From Chelonoidis abingdonii (Eukaryota; Chordata; Testudines; Testudinidae): a stretch of 64,000 nt of DNA. A program made the position numbers and the translations under genes. The notes beneath the pieces were generated by a model that worked only from the letters and a program-made list of their open reading frames with translations, was not told the origin of the DNA and did no database searches. Where the stretch lies: the NCBI RefSeq assembly GCF_003597395.2, contig NC_133771.1, positions 54,176,450-54,240,449 on the forward strand, read 5' to 3'. Of the stretch, positions 33,502-45,383 are shown piece by piece; positions within the stretch are counted from its first letter, which is position 1; every line of letters starts with the position of its first letter.

Positions 33502-34104
33502 GAGCATGTCTTCACTGCCCCACAGTTTGGACTAAGGCCACGGCTACACTGGCACTTTACAGCGCTGCAACTTTCGCGCTCAGGGGTGTGAAAAAAACAC
33601 CCTCCTGAGCACTGCAAGATACAGTGCTGTAAAGCCTCAGTGTAAACAGTGCTGCAGCGCTGGGAGCGCAGCTCCCAGCACTGCAAGCTACACCCGTAGA
33701 GGATGTGGAGTACTTGCAGTGCTGGGAGAGCTCTCTCCCAGCGCTGGCGCTGCGACCACACTCACACTTCAAAGCGCTGCCGCGGCAGCGCTTTGAAGTT
33801 TCAAGTGTAGCCATACCCTAAGAGGGGAGCGAATAGCAGTGTGCACCAAATTGCTGTGCTGTAATTCCCCTGTGTAGACTCTGTAAGCACAAACATCAAG
33901 ATCCCAAGTTCACACTAATGCAGTCCTATTTTGAAGAGGGTGTATATCTACAGCACATCAACTTGCCATGCATTAAGTGGCTGTGTGGATTCTGGCACTC
34001 TGCAGTAAAGCCTTGTGCTGTGAGCTTTGACATAGTGGCAAGCTGGTGTGCTGTAGATTTACACCCTAGCTTGCTGCATGCTAAGTCTCCAGGTAGACAT
34101 GCCC
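33502..34104. mobile_element. Older MITE, host of the inserted Harbinger MITE
   Basis: Ends resemble inverted repeats: TTAGAGCATGTCTTCACTG at 33499 and GGTAGACATGCCCTAA at 34092-34107. Three-base TTA/TAA sites at the ends fit a PIF/Harbinger-type element. The body outside the inner insertion (33819-34104) has ACTCTGTAAGC and TGTGCTGTAG words in inverted relation. Moderately diverged. Confidence 0.55.
33536..33818. mobile_element. PIF/Harbinger-type MITE with TAA target duplication
   Basis: Starts GGCCACGGCTACACTGGCAC and ends CAAGTGTAGCCATACCC, inverted ends of about 15 bp with a few mismatches. TAA lies on each side (33533-33535 and 33819-33821), the usual three-base TWA duplication of this superfamily. 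The body is rich in CAGCGCTG-type palindromes. 283 bp, no transposase. The small frames at 33432-33814 are not genes. Confidence 0.85.
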
Positions 34105-34107
34105 TAA

Positions 34108-35054
34108 GTGTGAGAATATTGTTTCTATCAGGCAGCTATGGGTATAAAAGGCATATCTGAATATCATCATATTGACTTTTTCTTAACAATCAACATCAAC
34201 AGTATAAGCAAATAGCATTCAAATTATGGTCTTTAATCTCTCCATAATGTGTTAGCCTACTTTTATATTTTTATAGGAAAAAGTAATAATTCTGAAGAGA
34301 AAAAAGCAATTCAATTAAGAATAAATCTAATTGCCAGCATCTCTGTGTAAGAAATGGTAAATAACTATTAATTCTGATGAGAACGCTAAAGTTACAGTAA
34401 GTTGCTTAATCAAAAGTATGTGTTCTATTTACAGTGCATTATCATTATGGTGTTCTTGAAGTATGAACCAATTTTGCTGTTCTTATTCAGAGACCTTACT
34501 ATGCAAGCAGTCTTACTGGTTTCCATGGAACTATTTCTGGAGTAAGAGTCTACTTTCTCATGTTGAATAAAGGGGGAGTTATACTAGGAACATTTTACTT
34601 AACTCGTATGTTCTGTATGGAGAGGCTATAAAGTTATTGAAAGGTGCTGGATTTTACTCTGATGCAATAAATGATCACATATAATACTGGTGACTTTTAT
34701 GCATTGCTTTATTTGACTTTCGCCAAATACAGATGACATTTATTCAATATTTGGACAAATACTATCCTAAGGCATTCAGTACACACATAGAATGAGATGA
34801 CCTTGGTTTTCTGGCTAGCATTTTTTCCCTTGTGAAATGCCACCACAATGCAGATATACATAGATATATAAAATAAGGCTTTTGCTTGTATAAAATAGCT
34901 GTAAAGTTTGACTTGGACATTTAGGATCTGAGCCAGCAAAGCACATAAGCATGTGAATAGTCCCTGTGATTACTCATATACTTAAAATTTAAGCATGTGC
35001 TTAAATGCTTTGTTGGTTTGATACCATACAGTACAAGCAGTTTAGAGGAATGCT
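34108..35054. other. AT-rich stretch without recognised features
   Basis: Nothing recognised. Confidence 0.5.
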
Positions 35055-35180
35055 CATCTAATGTAAAATGAGTCCTTTCCAATTTTTCAACATCCATTTT
35101 AAAATGAGGACACCGGAACAGGAATCAGTATTCTAGTATAGGTCTAACCAATGCTGTAGACAGAGGTAAAATCCTTATTT
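35055..35180 (-). mobile_element. Old CR1 fragment, antisense
   Basis: CATCCATTTTAAAATGAGGA, CACCGGAACAGGAATCAGTA, TTCTAGTATAGGTCTAACCA and ATGCTGTAGACAGAGGTAAA correspond to the RT end of CR1 on the opposite strand (the region coding the QFWCP-type block). Confidence 0.75.
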
Positions 35181-37430
35181 CAATGTTAATTTAAAGTTGA
35201 TTTTAGAGGAGGTTTTAAGATGAAAATATTAAAGGATTTTTAAAGTAAACATACTTGTTTTAGAAACTCCATTTTTTGAAGTTTATCAAGTTTGATATGC
35301 CATCTGGATGATAAATCACAGCCATTTATTTTGACATAGTCTAGAGTTAATAACAAGTGCTTTCGAAGATATCACCACATGAAAAGATATTAAAATGGAA
35401 ACTGTTATAATATTTATGTAGTATTTACTGTGATGTCATACTTATATGCCTGACAAGATGATTTTGCATATCACAGAAGTGTAACCATGACAGACTGAGA
35501 CAATAAAATTATTTAGAGATTTTTATATTTAAAGCTCTTCACAAACAGTGAATTAATGAATACCTACAATGCCCTGGTCAGATAGGTAGTTAAGTATTAG
35601 CCCCATTTTGCAGAGTGAAAAAAATAAGGCAAAAAGGCTAAGGGCTAGAATCTGGCTGGCTCTGACATACTGCACAGTTTCAGGGAAGGTATTAAGAAGT
35701 CTTATTCTCCATTCTCCGAGCACCAGGAAGTTTTGAGAGGCTTTCTACCTTTAAGGCAAAATGGCTTTGGCTCTCCTCACAGCTCTATACAGAATTTCAG
35801 TTCATGGCTATGACTGAAAAGCCACAATCTAGTGCTAAGTGAGTTGTCCAAACCAAAAAACAGATTCAGGGAGAGATTTTAGACTGGAAGTAAGAATATA
35901 ATCCTTGTCTTCCTATCCTGTGCTCAGGCAACTAAGCCATTTTGTAAGGAGTACAAATGTTATAGCTTTTCACACTGTGTATGGTCTGATCAAATAATTC
36001 CAATATCCTGAACAATGTCAGTTAGTCTCATTGATTTTTCCCATGAAAGGATCTGTTAGTGGTGAATACTTTAAAAACAAAATCTATACAGCATTGCACA
36101 TATACTAAATTCCATGTACTTTTTGTCAAAATCATTCATCATCTTGCTTTCCTGGAAATGTCTAATAAAACAGTGAGGTAGCTTTTATCTATATGAAAGG
36201 GTAAGGGCCTGATCCTGTCAGCACTTACTCATATGAGCAACTCTACTTTTGTGAGCAGTGCCACTGCAATCACATTACTCACATATATGTTTGAATGGTT
36301 TAAAGCTGTGGCAGCTAATCCCTTCAAGAAGGAGATTTCTGAAACCATAACTAGGTTTGGGGGTCACACAAAGTTAGAAAACCAAGAAGAGAAAAAAAAA
36401 CCTACATGCTTAACAGCACTTTGAAAATTTAAAGGCCGCCAAGATATTTTACAGCCAGCATCAATGAATACAGTTTATAGAAAAATGAATCTTTGCCCTT
36501 TTTGATTTAACAAATGATTATTATGATTTATAATTGCTGCAATAATTGGACTGATCCAGAAAATCAATGTTCAAGGTATATTTATAGCTATTAACAGCAT
36601 CTTCATCATGTACCTTGAAAATCTTTATTAACCTTAAATATCTTTCACACTTTAATGTGAAATTCATGTTAAATGCATCTTAAGATCAAGGTGACTTTTA
36701 CAACAAGTTTTGTCTAAGGCATGCATTACAATATACACATGGTCATCAGTGCTTTGAGTGACAGACTGCAATCTAATCTTGCATTCCATTTGCAGAGGCA
36801 GTTTCACAATGGCTCTGACATTGATCATCTGCTCATTTGATTTGTTAACCTTATCAGACTGATTGTAAAGAAAAATTACTGAATACTTGCAATGGCGTAT
36901 AGAAGAATGTGCAGTATACATTTTACTTCTTTTTTATTATAAGCATCTCTTTCAATCAGTTTTTTAGATTGGAAAATCCAGTGAAGTTATTTTTTTAATA
37001 ATTTTGTTTAGGTGAGCAAGTTTCAAGATTGTGGCACTCCAGAACTGATATCATTGGTGAAAGGGGAATGGATCAAGAACCACCAAATTTAGGATATGGC
37101 TTCAATAACTAACATATTTCATTACAGACATGAAATAATCATATCCTTGCATCTATCACAGTCAGTGTCTGTCAGCCTGTTCACTGTATAATAAATCTTA
37201 TCCCTCTGGTGACATTTTGTGGAAAAAAATGTATTTTCAAAATCCAAAAATCAAGTCAACATGTAATAATCAGAATTAATTTCTGAGACAGAAATTGTTT
37301 GGATGTATATTTACAAAAGTCCTAGGTAAATGAGGTTGATGGTCTCAGCTGAGTTGCCAGCAGATGAATGCCCATACTACAAAATCCATCAGCACAAATG
37401 GAATGAAGTTTCAGCCTCAGTGGAAAGGCT
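35181..37430. other. AT-rich stretch with a probable MIR trace
   Basis: The segment 35515-35650 has GGTCAGATAGGTAGTTAAG and AGCCCCATTTTGCAGAGTG, like a MIR tail. The remainder shows nothing I can name. Confidence 0.45.
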
Positions 37431-37469
37431 GAAGACTCAATAGGCCTCCTCACCATATTATCTGAGCAT

Positions 37470-37662
37470 CTCACTGTCACTGATAGATTTTATCTTCACA
37501 ATACTCATGTGAAGTAAGGAAGTACTACCCCATTTTACAGTTGGGAAATTAATACACACAGTAGATTAAATAGCTGTGGTCACAGAAGTGCTGAACATGG
37601 GTGTCTTTTGTCTAAGCCCAGTGCCCTATCCACTAGACCATCCTCCCTCCCTTCCTCTATTG
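37470..37662 (+). repeat. MIR SINE
   Basis: CCCCATTTTACAGTTGGGAA, CAGAAGTGCTGAACATGG and AAGCCCAGTGCCCTATCC then CACTAGACCATCCTCC match the order of a MIR-type element. Confidence 0.8.
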
Positions 37663-40619
37663 GTCTCTCTAGGTCAGGCCTGAAGCACATTAGTGGGACA
37701 ATTTGGGGAATCTCCAAATAAACAAAGTGTTTCCTTTCATTCATTTCTTTTTGTATGAATTGCTAATTTAGGTTTTTTTACAACATACAAAAATGGCCAC
37801 AGTATAAAATAAGAAACACTATTCTTTCTAGTTATTTTTATGCTGCTGCCTTTCCCTACTCTGGCCAGCACTCAAAGTTGGAGTGCAAACATACTGTCAG
37901 AAAAACAAGAGAATATTTTTTGGACCTCTGAAGGGAGGAAGTGCCAAAATCTCCTGGGATAACTAGGCTTCATAAAATTTCTTATTTTATTTAGCAGACT
38001 CAAAAAGTTGGGATAGTGTGAATAAGAATCTGAAATTTTTGGAGCTTTACATTAGTAACACTTTAAGGATAAATTGGGCCTTTGCTCACTTCCCTGAATA
38101 ACAGGATGCTCTTAGCTACATCACCACAGAAGCAGTTCAAGGACGGAACTGTGCCTCAGAGGCACAATTCTATCCCTTCCTCTGTCCTCCTGACCTTGCT
38201 CCCAGAAGAAAGAAATCTGTGACACCCTTTGACAGGGTGGAGATTACTTCTGCTCCCCGACCTTCCCCCTGAGCTAGCTCAGTTCTCCTGGTGAGAATGG
38301 ATGTGTAGTCAGGGATCTGCCCACTTCCTGTCCACTTTTTTATGGGGAGGAATACCAGGTATGCAACCTCTACACCCTTTGCCTCCTCTCTGTGCATGAG
38401 CCTATGCAGGGTGTGTGCGTCTAACTCCCTTACTCCTCTGCACAGGTATGTTAGAGACAGACAGGGTTTGACATTTGTTGTGTAATGTGCTAAGCTCTAT
38501 ATACATCATCTACCCTCTGTTTCCCCAACCCAATATTTATCTCCTTCCATATTTATTATATAAATACAGGATAACATTTCCAGAAATCATATATTAAAAT
38601 ATTACCTTTAAAATATTAATAAATATTCATTAATACATATGATCATAAATGACAGAAATTATCTATTTAATACTGTGTTGTCCTCTGAAAAGAGTCTGAC
38701 ATCAAGATGTAACCTTTAAAAAGGCCCTGTGACAATGGTTTTGATAATCCTGTCTGATTACTTAGAAAAGAGGTTTAACACTTAATTAAATGGACATACT
38801 GTCTGTGTCAAGTTCCTTAGAGACTTCATCCTAATTACCAGTAGCAACAAACAAATCATTTAAAAATATAATTAGAAATTACAGTAGTTACTAACCATAG
38901 CTTTTACAGTTAATTAAAAATATAATACACAGTACACATAATTTCTAGTGAGAAATGATTAAATGCAACTAGAAGACTCCTTATGGAACTGCACAAAAGG
39001 GTAAAGATAGTGGCTATAGGAAAGGCCATCCTAATAATTGCTACAGTATCTATGTCTGCTTCTCAGTGGTACCCTATCCCCCTAAGAAAATGGAGAGGTG
39101 TATTATGACAAAAAAAAAGAAGGAAAACATGTTTTATTATATGAAAATGGTATTTTATTCTTCCCTCCCTCCTGCATTACTTAAATTACTAGTAAATTAA
39201 AAAAAAAACATGAAGGGGCAAGTGGGGGAACCAATGTACAAAGCCATAAAGACAGTCTCATGGCTTCTTAAACCACGCAACTATCCCATCCCCTAACCAC
39301 AACTGTTCTATTTCAGTGCATATAATTACTTTCATGAGTAGCATTGATCAGAATTGCTCAGTGAAAAGAATGCTGTATTCAATCATATTTATGAAAAAAT
39401 CATTCTAAAAGAACATAAATTCCACTTTATGATTTTTTCTAGCAAAATTCTATTTTTAAAATAGACTTAAAAGTACTATTTTTGAGTGCCACTATTTATA
39501 AACCACATGGTGATTCTGCTTATTTGTAATGACACCTTTTACTTGGCTTCATATACTTTCAGACAAATACGGCTATCTATTTCTGTGATCACCAATACTT
39601 AAAACTATTTTTCACTGAATATTGCTTCTCTATTTTTTGTCAGTTGTCAGCCTGGCAAGAGACAACAGTTTGAAAACAGTGACCTTCAAGGTTACAGGTA
39701 AAACCTTGGGAATATCTATCCTGTAACAAATTAGAATCAAATACATCTAAGCTTTCTAAAGTTTTGTTTCTTAAAGGCAACACTAAAAGCCTGCAACTTG
39801 TTTCACAGCAGGTAAACTTGTTAGAACATGTGCAGGCTAACATAAGGCCTAGCCTTTATCTATCTAATCTGCGATGAATACAACAGGTCACCATCTGGCA
39901 TTCATGTATATCCATAAGTAAAAGACATCTCAATACTTCAATTATTTCAAACTTTAGCTGTAACTTACCATTTTGTTTCCAGATATAGAGGGTATCAGAC
40001 TTAATGTTGTCTTGTCTTTCCAGGATTCATGACAAATTAACTGTTTTTGTTCTGAATTTCAGATGCAGACAGGCAGGCAGGGAGAGCTCCTCTGTTGCTA
40101 GGGAAACCTGATGCTGAGGGTTTAGTGACAACATCAGATGGTATTATACCGAAGAGACTCAGTATGAGAGACAAGGGAATCTGCTGATGAGAAATAAGAA
40201 TTAATTCAAACTATTAATAATCCAAACTAGAAGAGGAGTAGATAAAGAATCATTTCCTTCCCCAAAATAATATTATTGTAATATTATTGTAAATAGTTAT
40301 ACAAGAAACATATTTATGGTAGTGAAACCTATGTAAGTGAAACAATCTCCCTGAGAGATGTGGAGACAAATAACTAATCTTTCTGAGGCTTTATTTGTTA
40401 TGTAAAGTTTATAAAATTAGCATTCACTATTGTGTTCTTTTTGCCTGGAAGACACCTCTCAATTCTTACTTTCTCAAAACACTGCCAATTTTTAAGTGGC
40501 TAATATAAAGAAACATGTAATACCAGGTGCATCAGAGGAATGTGCAAGGAACCACACAGGAAATAAACATTATATAAGGAAAGTTTCTTCCTAATCCCTC
40601 TCAGTTAATGACGGGTTAT
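37663..40619. other. AT-rich stretch without recognised features
   Basis: No gene. A short AATACGGCTATCTATTTCTG word at 39567-39586 may be an old repeat end. Confidence 0.5.
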
Positions 40620-40855
40620 GCATTGAAGCATGAGGGTTTATAACTCTGCCTTTCCCCTATCTATTGAAACTGTGGATATTCCTACTATTAGTATAAACAA
40701 TTTTTTTAACAAAAATTCTAATAAGCTCTGGGCCTCAATGCTATCTAGTGGCAATGAGTTCCACAGGTTAAGTCTGTGTTGTGTAAAATGTATTTTGTTT
40801 CACCAACTTTAAATGTGTTGTAGTGTTCCTTACCTATTCTTTTCATTTCCAAGCC
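40620..40855 (-). mobile_element. Old CR1 fragment, antisense
   Basis: AATGAGTTCCACAGGTTAAG, GTGTTGTGTAAAATGTATTT and TGTTGTAGTGTTCC are the CR1 3' region read on the opposite strand. Strongly diverged. Confidence 0.6.
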
Positions 40856-42219
40856 GCAACAAATGAAGAATTGATATATTTTTTACCTACTCTTATTGTG
40901 ACACAGTGCTCTAATTTTGGGGGGAAATATCAACAGTTGGAAGCCAGATCCTCCCAACTATGTGCCATTTGGAAACCGTTGCTAAACCTGTTTTATTCAT
41001 CTCCCTTTTTGGGTGATTCACATAGGATACAAGTTACCAACTCCAGGAGTTACTCAGTTAGCTCATTCTTTTGGCTCCAAGTTCAATTACTAATGACAAG
41101 CCATTAAAGGCATTTTTTATACCATAGCCAGTCCAAAAGTTCTCCTCTGCCCCTCAGCGCTACAGCCTGCCCATCTGAGACTTAAAATGGATTTTTCCTC
41201 TTATTTTTTTTTCCAGAGACACGCTAGACCATACATGAAATTTAATTTAGTTTTAACCTTAACCAACATAAAAATGTAAAATAATGACCAACAATAAGAG
41301 CTTAGAACTCTGCCTTACCAGAACATAAAAGCTGGCAAGATTTCAGGAAAACATTATTGGAAGAGGGATGGGAACACCTATCAGGACTACACACAAAATT
41401 ACATGTTGGTAGTAACTTACAGCAGTTGCAGATCTTTACCTATACAGATATTACTTCAACTTATCATTACACCTGGGTATTAAAAATACCCATGACTACA
41501 CACCTGGCATCTCCTCTTTTTTCTATTACAAATTATCACATCCACAACTCAGCTCTCAGACAATTTATACAGCATAATGGATAGCATGTTTAAACTTTTA
41601 TTTTCCAAGAATCTCAAGACCCAATCATTTGGTCAACAGGAGCACTTATCTCCATAGGAAAAAAATGTTTGTATTAAGCTTAGTGAAAACAAAATTATTT
41701 TATATTACTGATATCTACAAATCTGTGTTTCTAAAATGTAAACCTGGATTTCCCTCATTAAAAAAAAACAACATACACTTTTGAAGTAGATGATCTTCTT
41801 CTAGCAATAACTGACAAGGAAATATTTGAAAGACAGATACCTAAAATGAACTCTCTCATGAAACAAGAAATAGGCTTCTCTTCCATTTTCATACTACTCT
41901 TCCTTATACTCTACAAATCCTAAATCATAAATGTAACAAGCACTTGTGATTGCTGTTTGTACAACAATAATGAAAAAACTAATATAGGGAATTTTTCCCT
42001 AAAGGAAAGGGAGCCCTCCCTCCTTCTCTTGAACACCAGAGTCCATCTTATGGAAATAGTAAGACTGGCAATATCTGGTCAGTTTACAAATTCCACAACC
42101 TTTTCTGAGGCAGAATAACATATTGTATCTTAAGCACTTCTGAGCTAGTAAAGCCCTGGAGCTTGAATGATTTAAAAAAGCTCCTAGCAAGAATCAGCAG
42201 AGCAAGTGTCAGACCACAG
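40856..42219. other. Stretch without recognised features
   Basis: Nothing recognised. Confidence 0.5.
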
Positions 42220-42450
42220 AGGGTATGTCTCCACTCCAATAAAACACCTGTGGCTGACCTGTGTCAGCTGATTCAGGCTAGCAAGGCTCAGGCTGTGGAA
42301 CTATAAAATTGCAATGGAGTGGAGATATTCAGGCATGGTTGGAGTTTTGACTTTGTAACCCTCCTGCTGCACAGCATCTCCAAGCCCAGGCTACAACAGA
42401 AGCCTGAAGGAGTACACTGCACTTTTATAACCCTAGGAGACTAAGGTTCA
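42220..42450. mobile_element. Harbinger-type MITE remnant
   Basis: Begins GAGGGTATGTCTCCACTCC, followed by AATAAAACACCTGTGGCTG, TGTCAGCTGATTCAGGCTAG and CAAGGCTCAGGCTGTGG, the left half of a common turtle MITE. The second half is inverted in type (CAATGGAGTGGAGATATTC, then AGCCCAGGCT) but degraded, and the right end is not identifiable. Confidence 0.6.
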
Positions 42451-43357
42451 GAGACCAGGAACTGTGGTTAAGGGGTATGAGGGACAGGAGTACACAGCTA
42501 GCTAGCTAGCTTGGAATTCCATGCTGTTTCAAGGTTTGTTATAAATATAAGTGAACTGTTAGAAAGGTATAAATGCACCAAGCAGAAAACATAAGTGACT
42601 GGCCATATACAGACATTTGTGGGACATGTGTATTTGTGGGACATGTTTTTCTCCTTTGGAGAACAACACATTTTTCTTTTGTTTTGATGAAGTCAAGGTA
42701 ATAATCACCCTTAGAGAAGATACTGCTGTGAGGCCAAAGGTGATGTTTAAAAGTCCTCTACTTTTAAGAGGATTATTGAGCTCAAAAGAACGATTTATGG
42801 GGGAAAAGCAAATACTTAAAGGTGATTGATTAGACATTATATAATGAGACTCAGAAAGAAGTGGTGAACTACATATTGAAAAAAGTATCTGATTTTGTTA
42901 AAAGTTGAGCATTAGTTTGTTTATATGTATAGGTGCTGAAAGATTGTAACTTCCCCAGAACGTCTTTGTGATGTCAAAGCCTTTGTAATAACACAGTTGG
43001 AAGCTGGGGCTTGTTATACCTGAAATTCTAGTGTGAACCCTGATCTGCGCTGGTAGTTTTCTGGGAAACATAGTTCAATTGCTGGGAAGCCATTTTGTAA
43101 TAGGTATTTTTGTGCTTCCACAAAGTGAAGAATGTAGATTTAAGAATATTTTTGTATGAACATATTTTGACATGTTGTCTGGTTAGATGCAGCACATGTG
43201 AGTTTGTTTATTTTGGTCTGTTTTATTTGTTTTGTGTAATATATTTGGTCCTTTTTTCTAGTTTTTATTTAAAAAAAATAAAGAGAATTGCATACAAACA
43301 CTTTTCCTTGTTCTTTAGGGGGAGAGAATAGATGAACCAGTTGTTTGGACCTTATTA
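42451..43357. other. Stretch without recognised features
   Basis: Nothing recognised. Confidence 0.5.
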
Positions 43358-43545
43358 TTGGCTGGGGGAGAAATGGGTTCAAGCCCTAGCCTAGATTTTC
43401 TCTGTAACTTGAGTCAGGTCACTGTTCCTGAGCTGTCTCATGAGTTAAGTGGGAATAATACCACACCACAAAGGACTTCTGTGAGGATAAATGCATTAGA
43501 AGGTTTTGAAGTGCTTCAGATACCATGTAAGTACCTAAGGTAGAT
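43358..43545 (+). repeat. MIR SINE
   Basis: GAGAAATGGGTTCAAGCCC, CTGTAACTTGAGTCAGGTCA, GAGTTAAGTGGGAATAATAC and TCTGTGAGGATAAATGCATT follow MIR order. Confidence 0.85.
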
Positions 43546-44105
43546 ATAGTCTCTTCTTATTTTAGGGGTCTGCTGGGGAAATAGACCTCGAAGGAGAGGG
43601 AAATTAGGTAAAGGTTGCCATGCCAGGCTTTCTTCATAACTCTGGACAATATAAAAATGACAAAGCCTGTTAACTGAACTCAACAATGCTGAGGTCAATC
43701 AGTCAAGAGCTTTACTGAATTTTATCCAACTTTCTATTAGGACTTTCAATTAATCACAGTTAACTCATGTGATTAACTAAAAAAAAATTAATTGTGATTA
43801 ATCACAATTATAATCACACTTTTAAACAATAGGAGAATACCAATTGAAATATAATAAATATTTTAGATGTTTTTCTACATTTTCAAATGTATTGATTTCA
43901 ATTACAACTCAGAATACAAAGTATACAGTGCTCACGCTATATTATTTTTATTACAAATATTTGCCATCTCTTTATTGTGAAGGTGCAGCTTACAAATATA
44001 GATTTTTTCTTACATAACTGCACTCAAAAACAATGTAAAACTTCAGAGCCTACAAGTCTACTCAGTTCTATTTCTTGTTCAGACAATCGCTAAGACAAAC
44101 TGAGT

Positions 44106-44290
44106 GTGTTTACATTTATAGGAGATAATGCTGCCTGCTTCTTATTTACAATGCCAACTGAAAGCGAGAATGGGCGTTTCTATCACACTTTTTTGCTGGT
44201 GTTGCAAGGTATTTCCGTGCCAGATATGCTAAACATTCATATGCCCCTTCATGCTTTCAACACCATTCCAGAGGATATGCTTCCTGCTGA
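44106..44290 (-). pseudogene. hAT transposase C-terminal (dimerisation) part, antisense fragment
   Basis: The minus strand reads KHEGAYECLAYLARKYLATPA, the conserved hAT C-terminal dimerisation block, followed by a decayed equivalent of the PCERLFS region. The frame is broken after that. It lies upstream of, and opposite to, the sense fragment at 44467, so the two parts of one transposase are in opposite order and orientation. The plus-strand frame at 44106-44303 is its shadow. Not functional. Confidence 0.8.
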
Positions 44291-44466
44291 TGACACTCAC
44301 TAAAAAAGGAATGCATTAATTAAATTTGTGACTAAACTCCTCAGAGGAGAATTTTATGTCTCCTGCTCTGTGTTTTACCTGCATTCTGCCATATATTTCA
44401 TCTTACCGCAATCTTGGGTGATGACACAGGACACATTGTTCTTTTAAGAACACTTTTACTACAGAT

Positions 44467-44715
44467 TTGACAAAATGCAAAGAAGGTACCAATGTGCAAA
44501 TTATAAAGATAACTAGAGCACTTGACCCAAGATTTAACCATCTGAAGTGCCTTCCAAAATCTGAGAGGAGCGAGGTGTGGAGCCTGCTTTCAGAAGCCTT
44601 AAAAGAACAACACTCCAATGCAGAAACTATGGAACATAAGTCACCAAAAATGAAAATCAACCTTCTGCTGGTGGCATCTGACTCAGATAATGAAAATGAG
44701 CATGCATCAGTCTCT
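44467..44715 (+). pseudogene. hAT (ZBED-like) transposase middle part, fragment
   Basis: Reads KEGTNVQIIKITRALDP, RFNHLKCLPKSER, then a charged part, then INLLLVASDSDNENEH. This is the region just before the C-terminal dimerisation domain in hAT transposases related to ZBED1-like proteins. The catalytic DDE domain start and the BED zinc finger are absent, and the frame runs into an inserted repeat at about 44722. It codes for nothing complete. Upstream sequence from 44340 keeps decayed transposase-like words. Confidence 0.85.
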
Positions 44716-44721
44716 GTTCAC

Positions 44722-45043
44722 TGGGAATGGTTGGGACATTACACTAATTGAATCTATTTCCCCATGTTAAAATATCCTCACACCTTCTATGTGTCATCCG
44801 GATTATCACTTCAAAGGTTTTTTTTTTCTCTCCTGCTGATGATAGCTCATCTCAATTGATTGGCCTCTTACAGTTGGTATGGCTACTCCCACCTTTTCAT
44901 GTTCTCTGTATGTATAAACATCTTCTTTCTGTGTGTTCCATTCTATGCATCCATTGAAGTGGGATTTAGCCCACAGAAGCTTATGCTCAAATAAATTTGT
45001 TAGTCTATAAGGTGCCACAAGTACTCCTGTTCTTTTTTTAAAG
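44722..45043 (+). mobile_element. Dispersed repeat ending GGTGCCACAAGTACTCC, inserted in the hAT element
   Basis: Runs from AATGGTTGGGACATTACAC through TATTTCCCCATGTTAAAAT, CATCCATTGAAGTGGGATT, AAAGCTTATGCTCAAATAAA to GGTGCCACAAGTACTCCTG and a short T run. It replaces the place where the sense copy of the hAT C-terminus should be. A truncated second copy is at 9655-9785. Confidence 0.8.
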
Positions 45044-45383
45044 TTTGACATTATTTTATTTTTGAATGCAGTTTTTTTTGTACATAATTCTACATTTGTA
45101 AGTTCATCTTTCATGATAAACAGATTGCAGTGCAGTATGTGAATTAAATGAATATAAATATTATTTCTTTTGTTTGTTTATTGCAGTGCAAATATTTGTA
45201 ATCCAAAACAAATGTAAAGTGAGCACTGTGCACTTTATATTCAGTGTATAACTGAAATCAATATATTTGAAAATGTAGAAAGCATCCAAAAAATATTTAA
45301 ATAAAGAGTATTCTATTATTGTTTAACAGTGCAATTAATCATGTGATTATTCATGATCAAAATTTTAATTGCTTGTCAGCCCT

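Larger units (their letters stand above)
43739..45383 (+). mobile_element. hAT DNA transposon with long inverted arms, defective
   Basis: Starts AGGACTTTCAATTAATCACA and ends GCTTGTCAGCCCT, imperfect versions of AGGGCTGTCA-type hAT ends. Long subterminal arms match in reverse: CAAATGTATTGATTTCAATT at 43886 against TGAAATCAATATATTTGAAA at 45252, and CAGTGCTCACGCTATATTAT against GTGAGCACTGTGCACTTTAT. Inside are an antisense transposase end (44106-44290), a sense transposase middle part (44467-44715) and a later repeat (44722-45043). I see no 8-bp target duplication. Another copy ends at 1-164. Confidence 0.85.
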
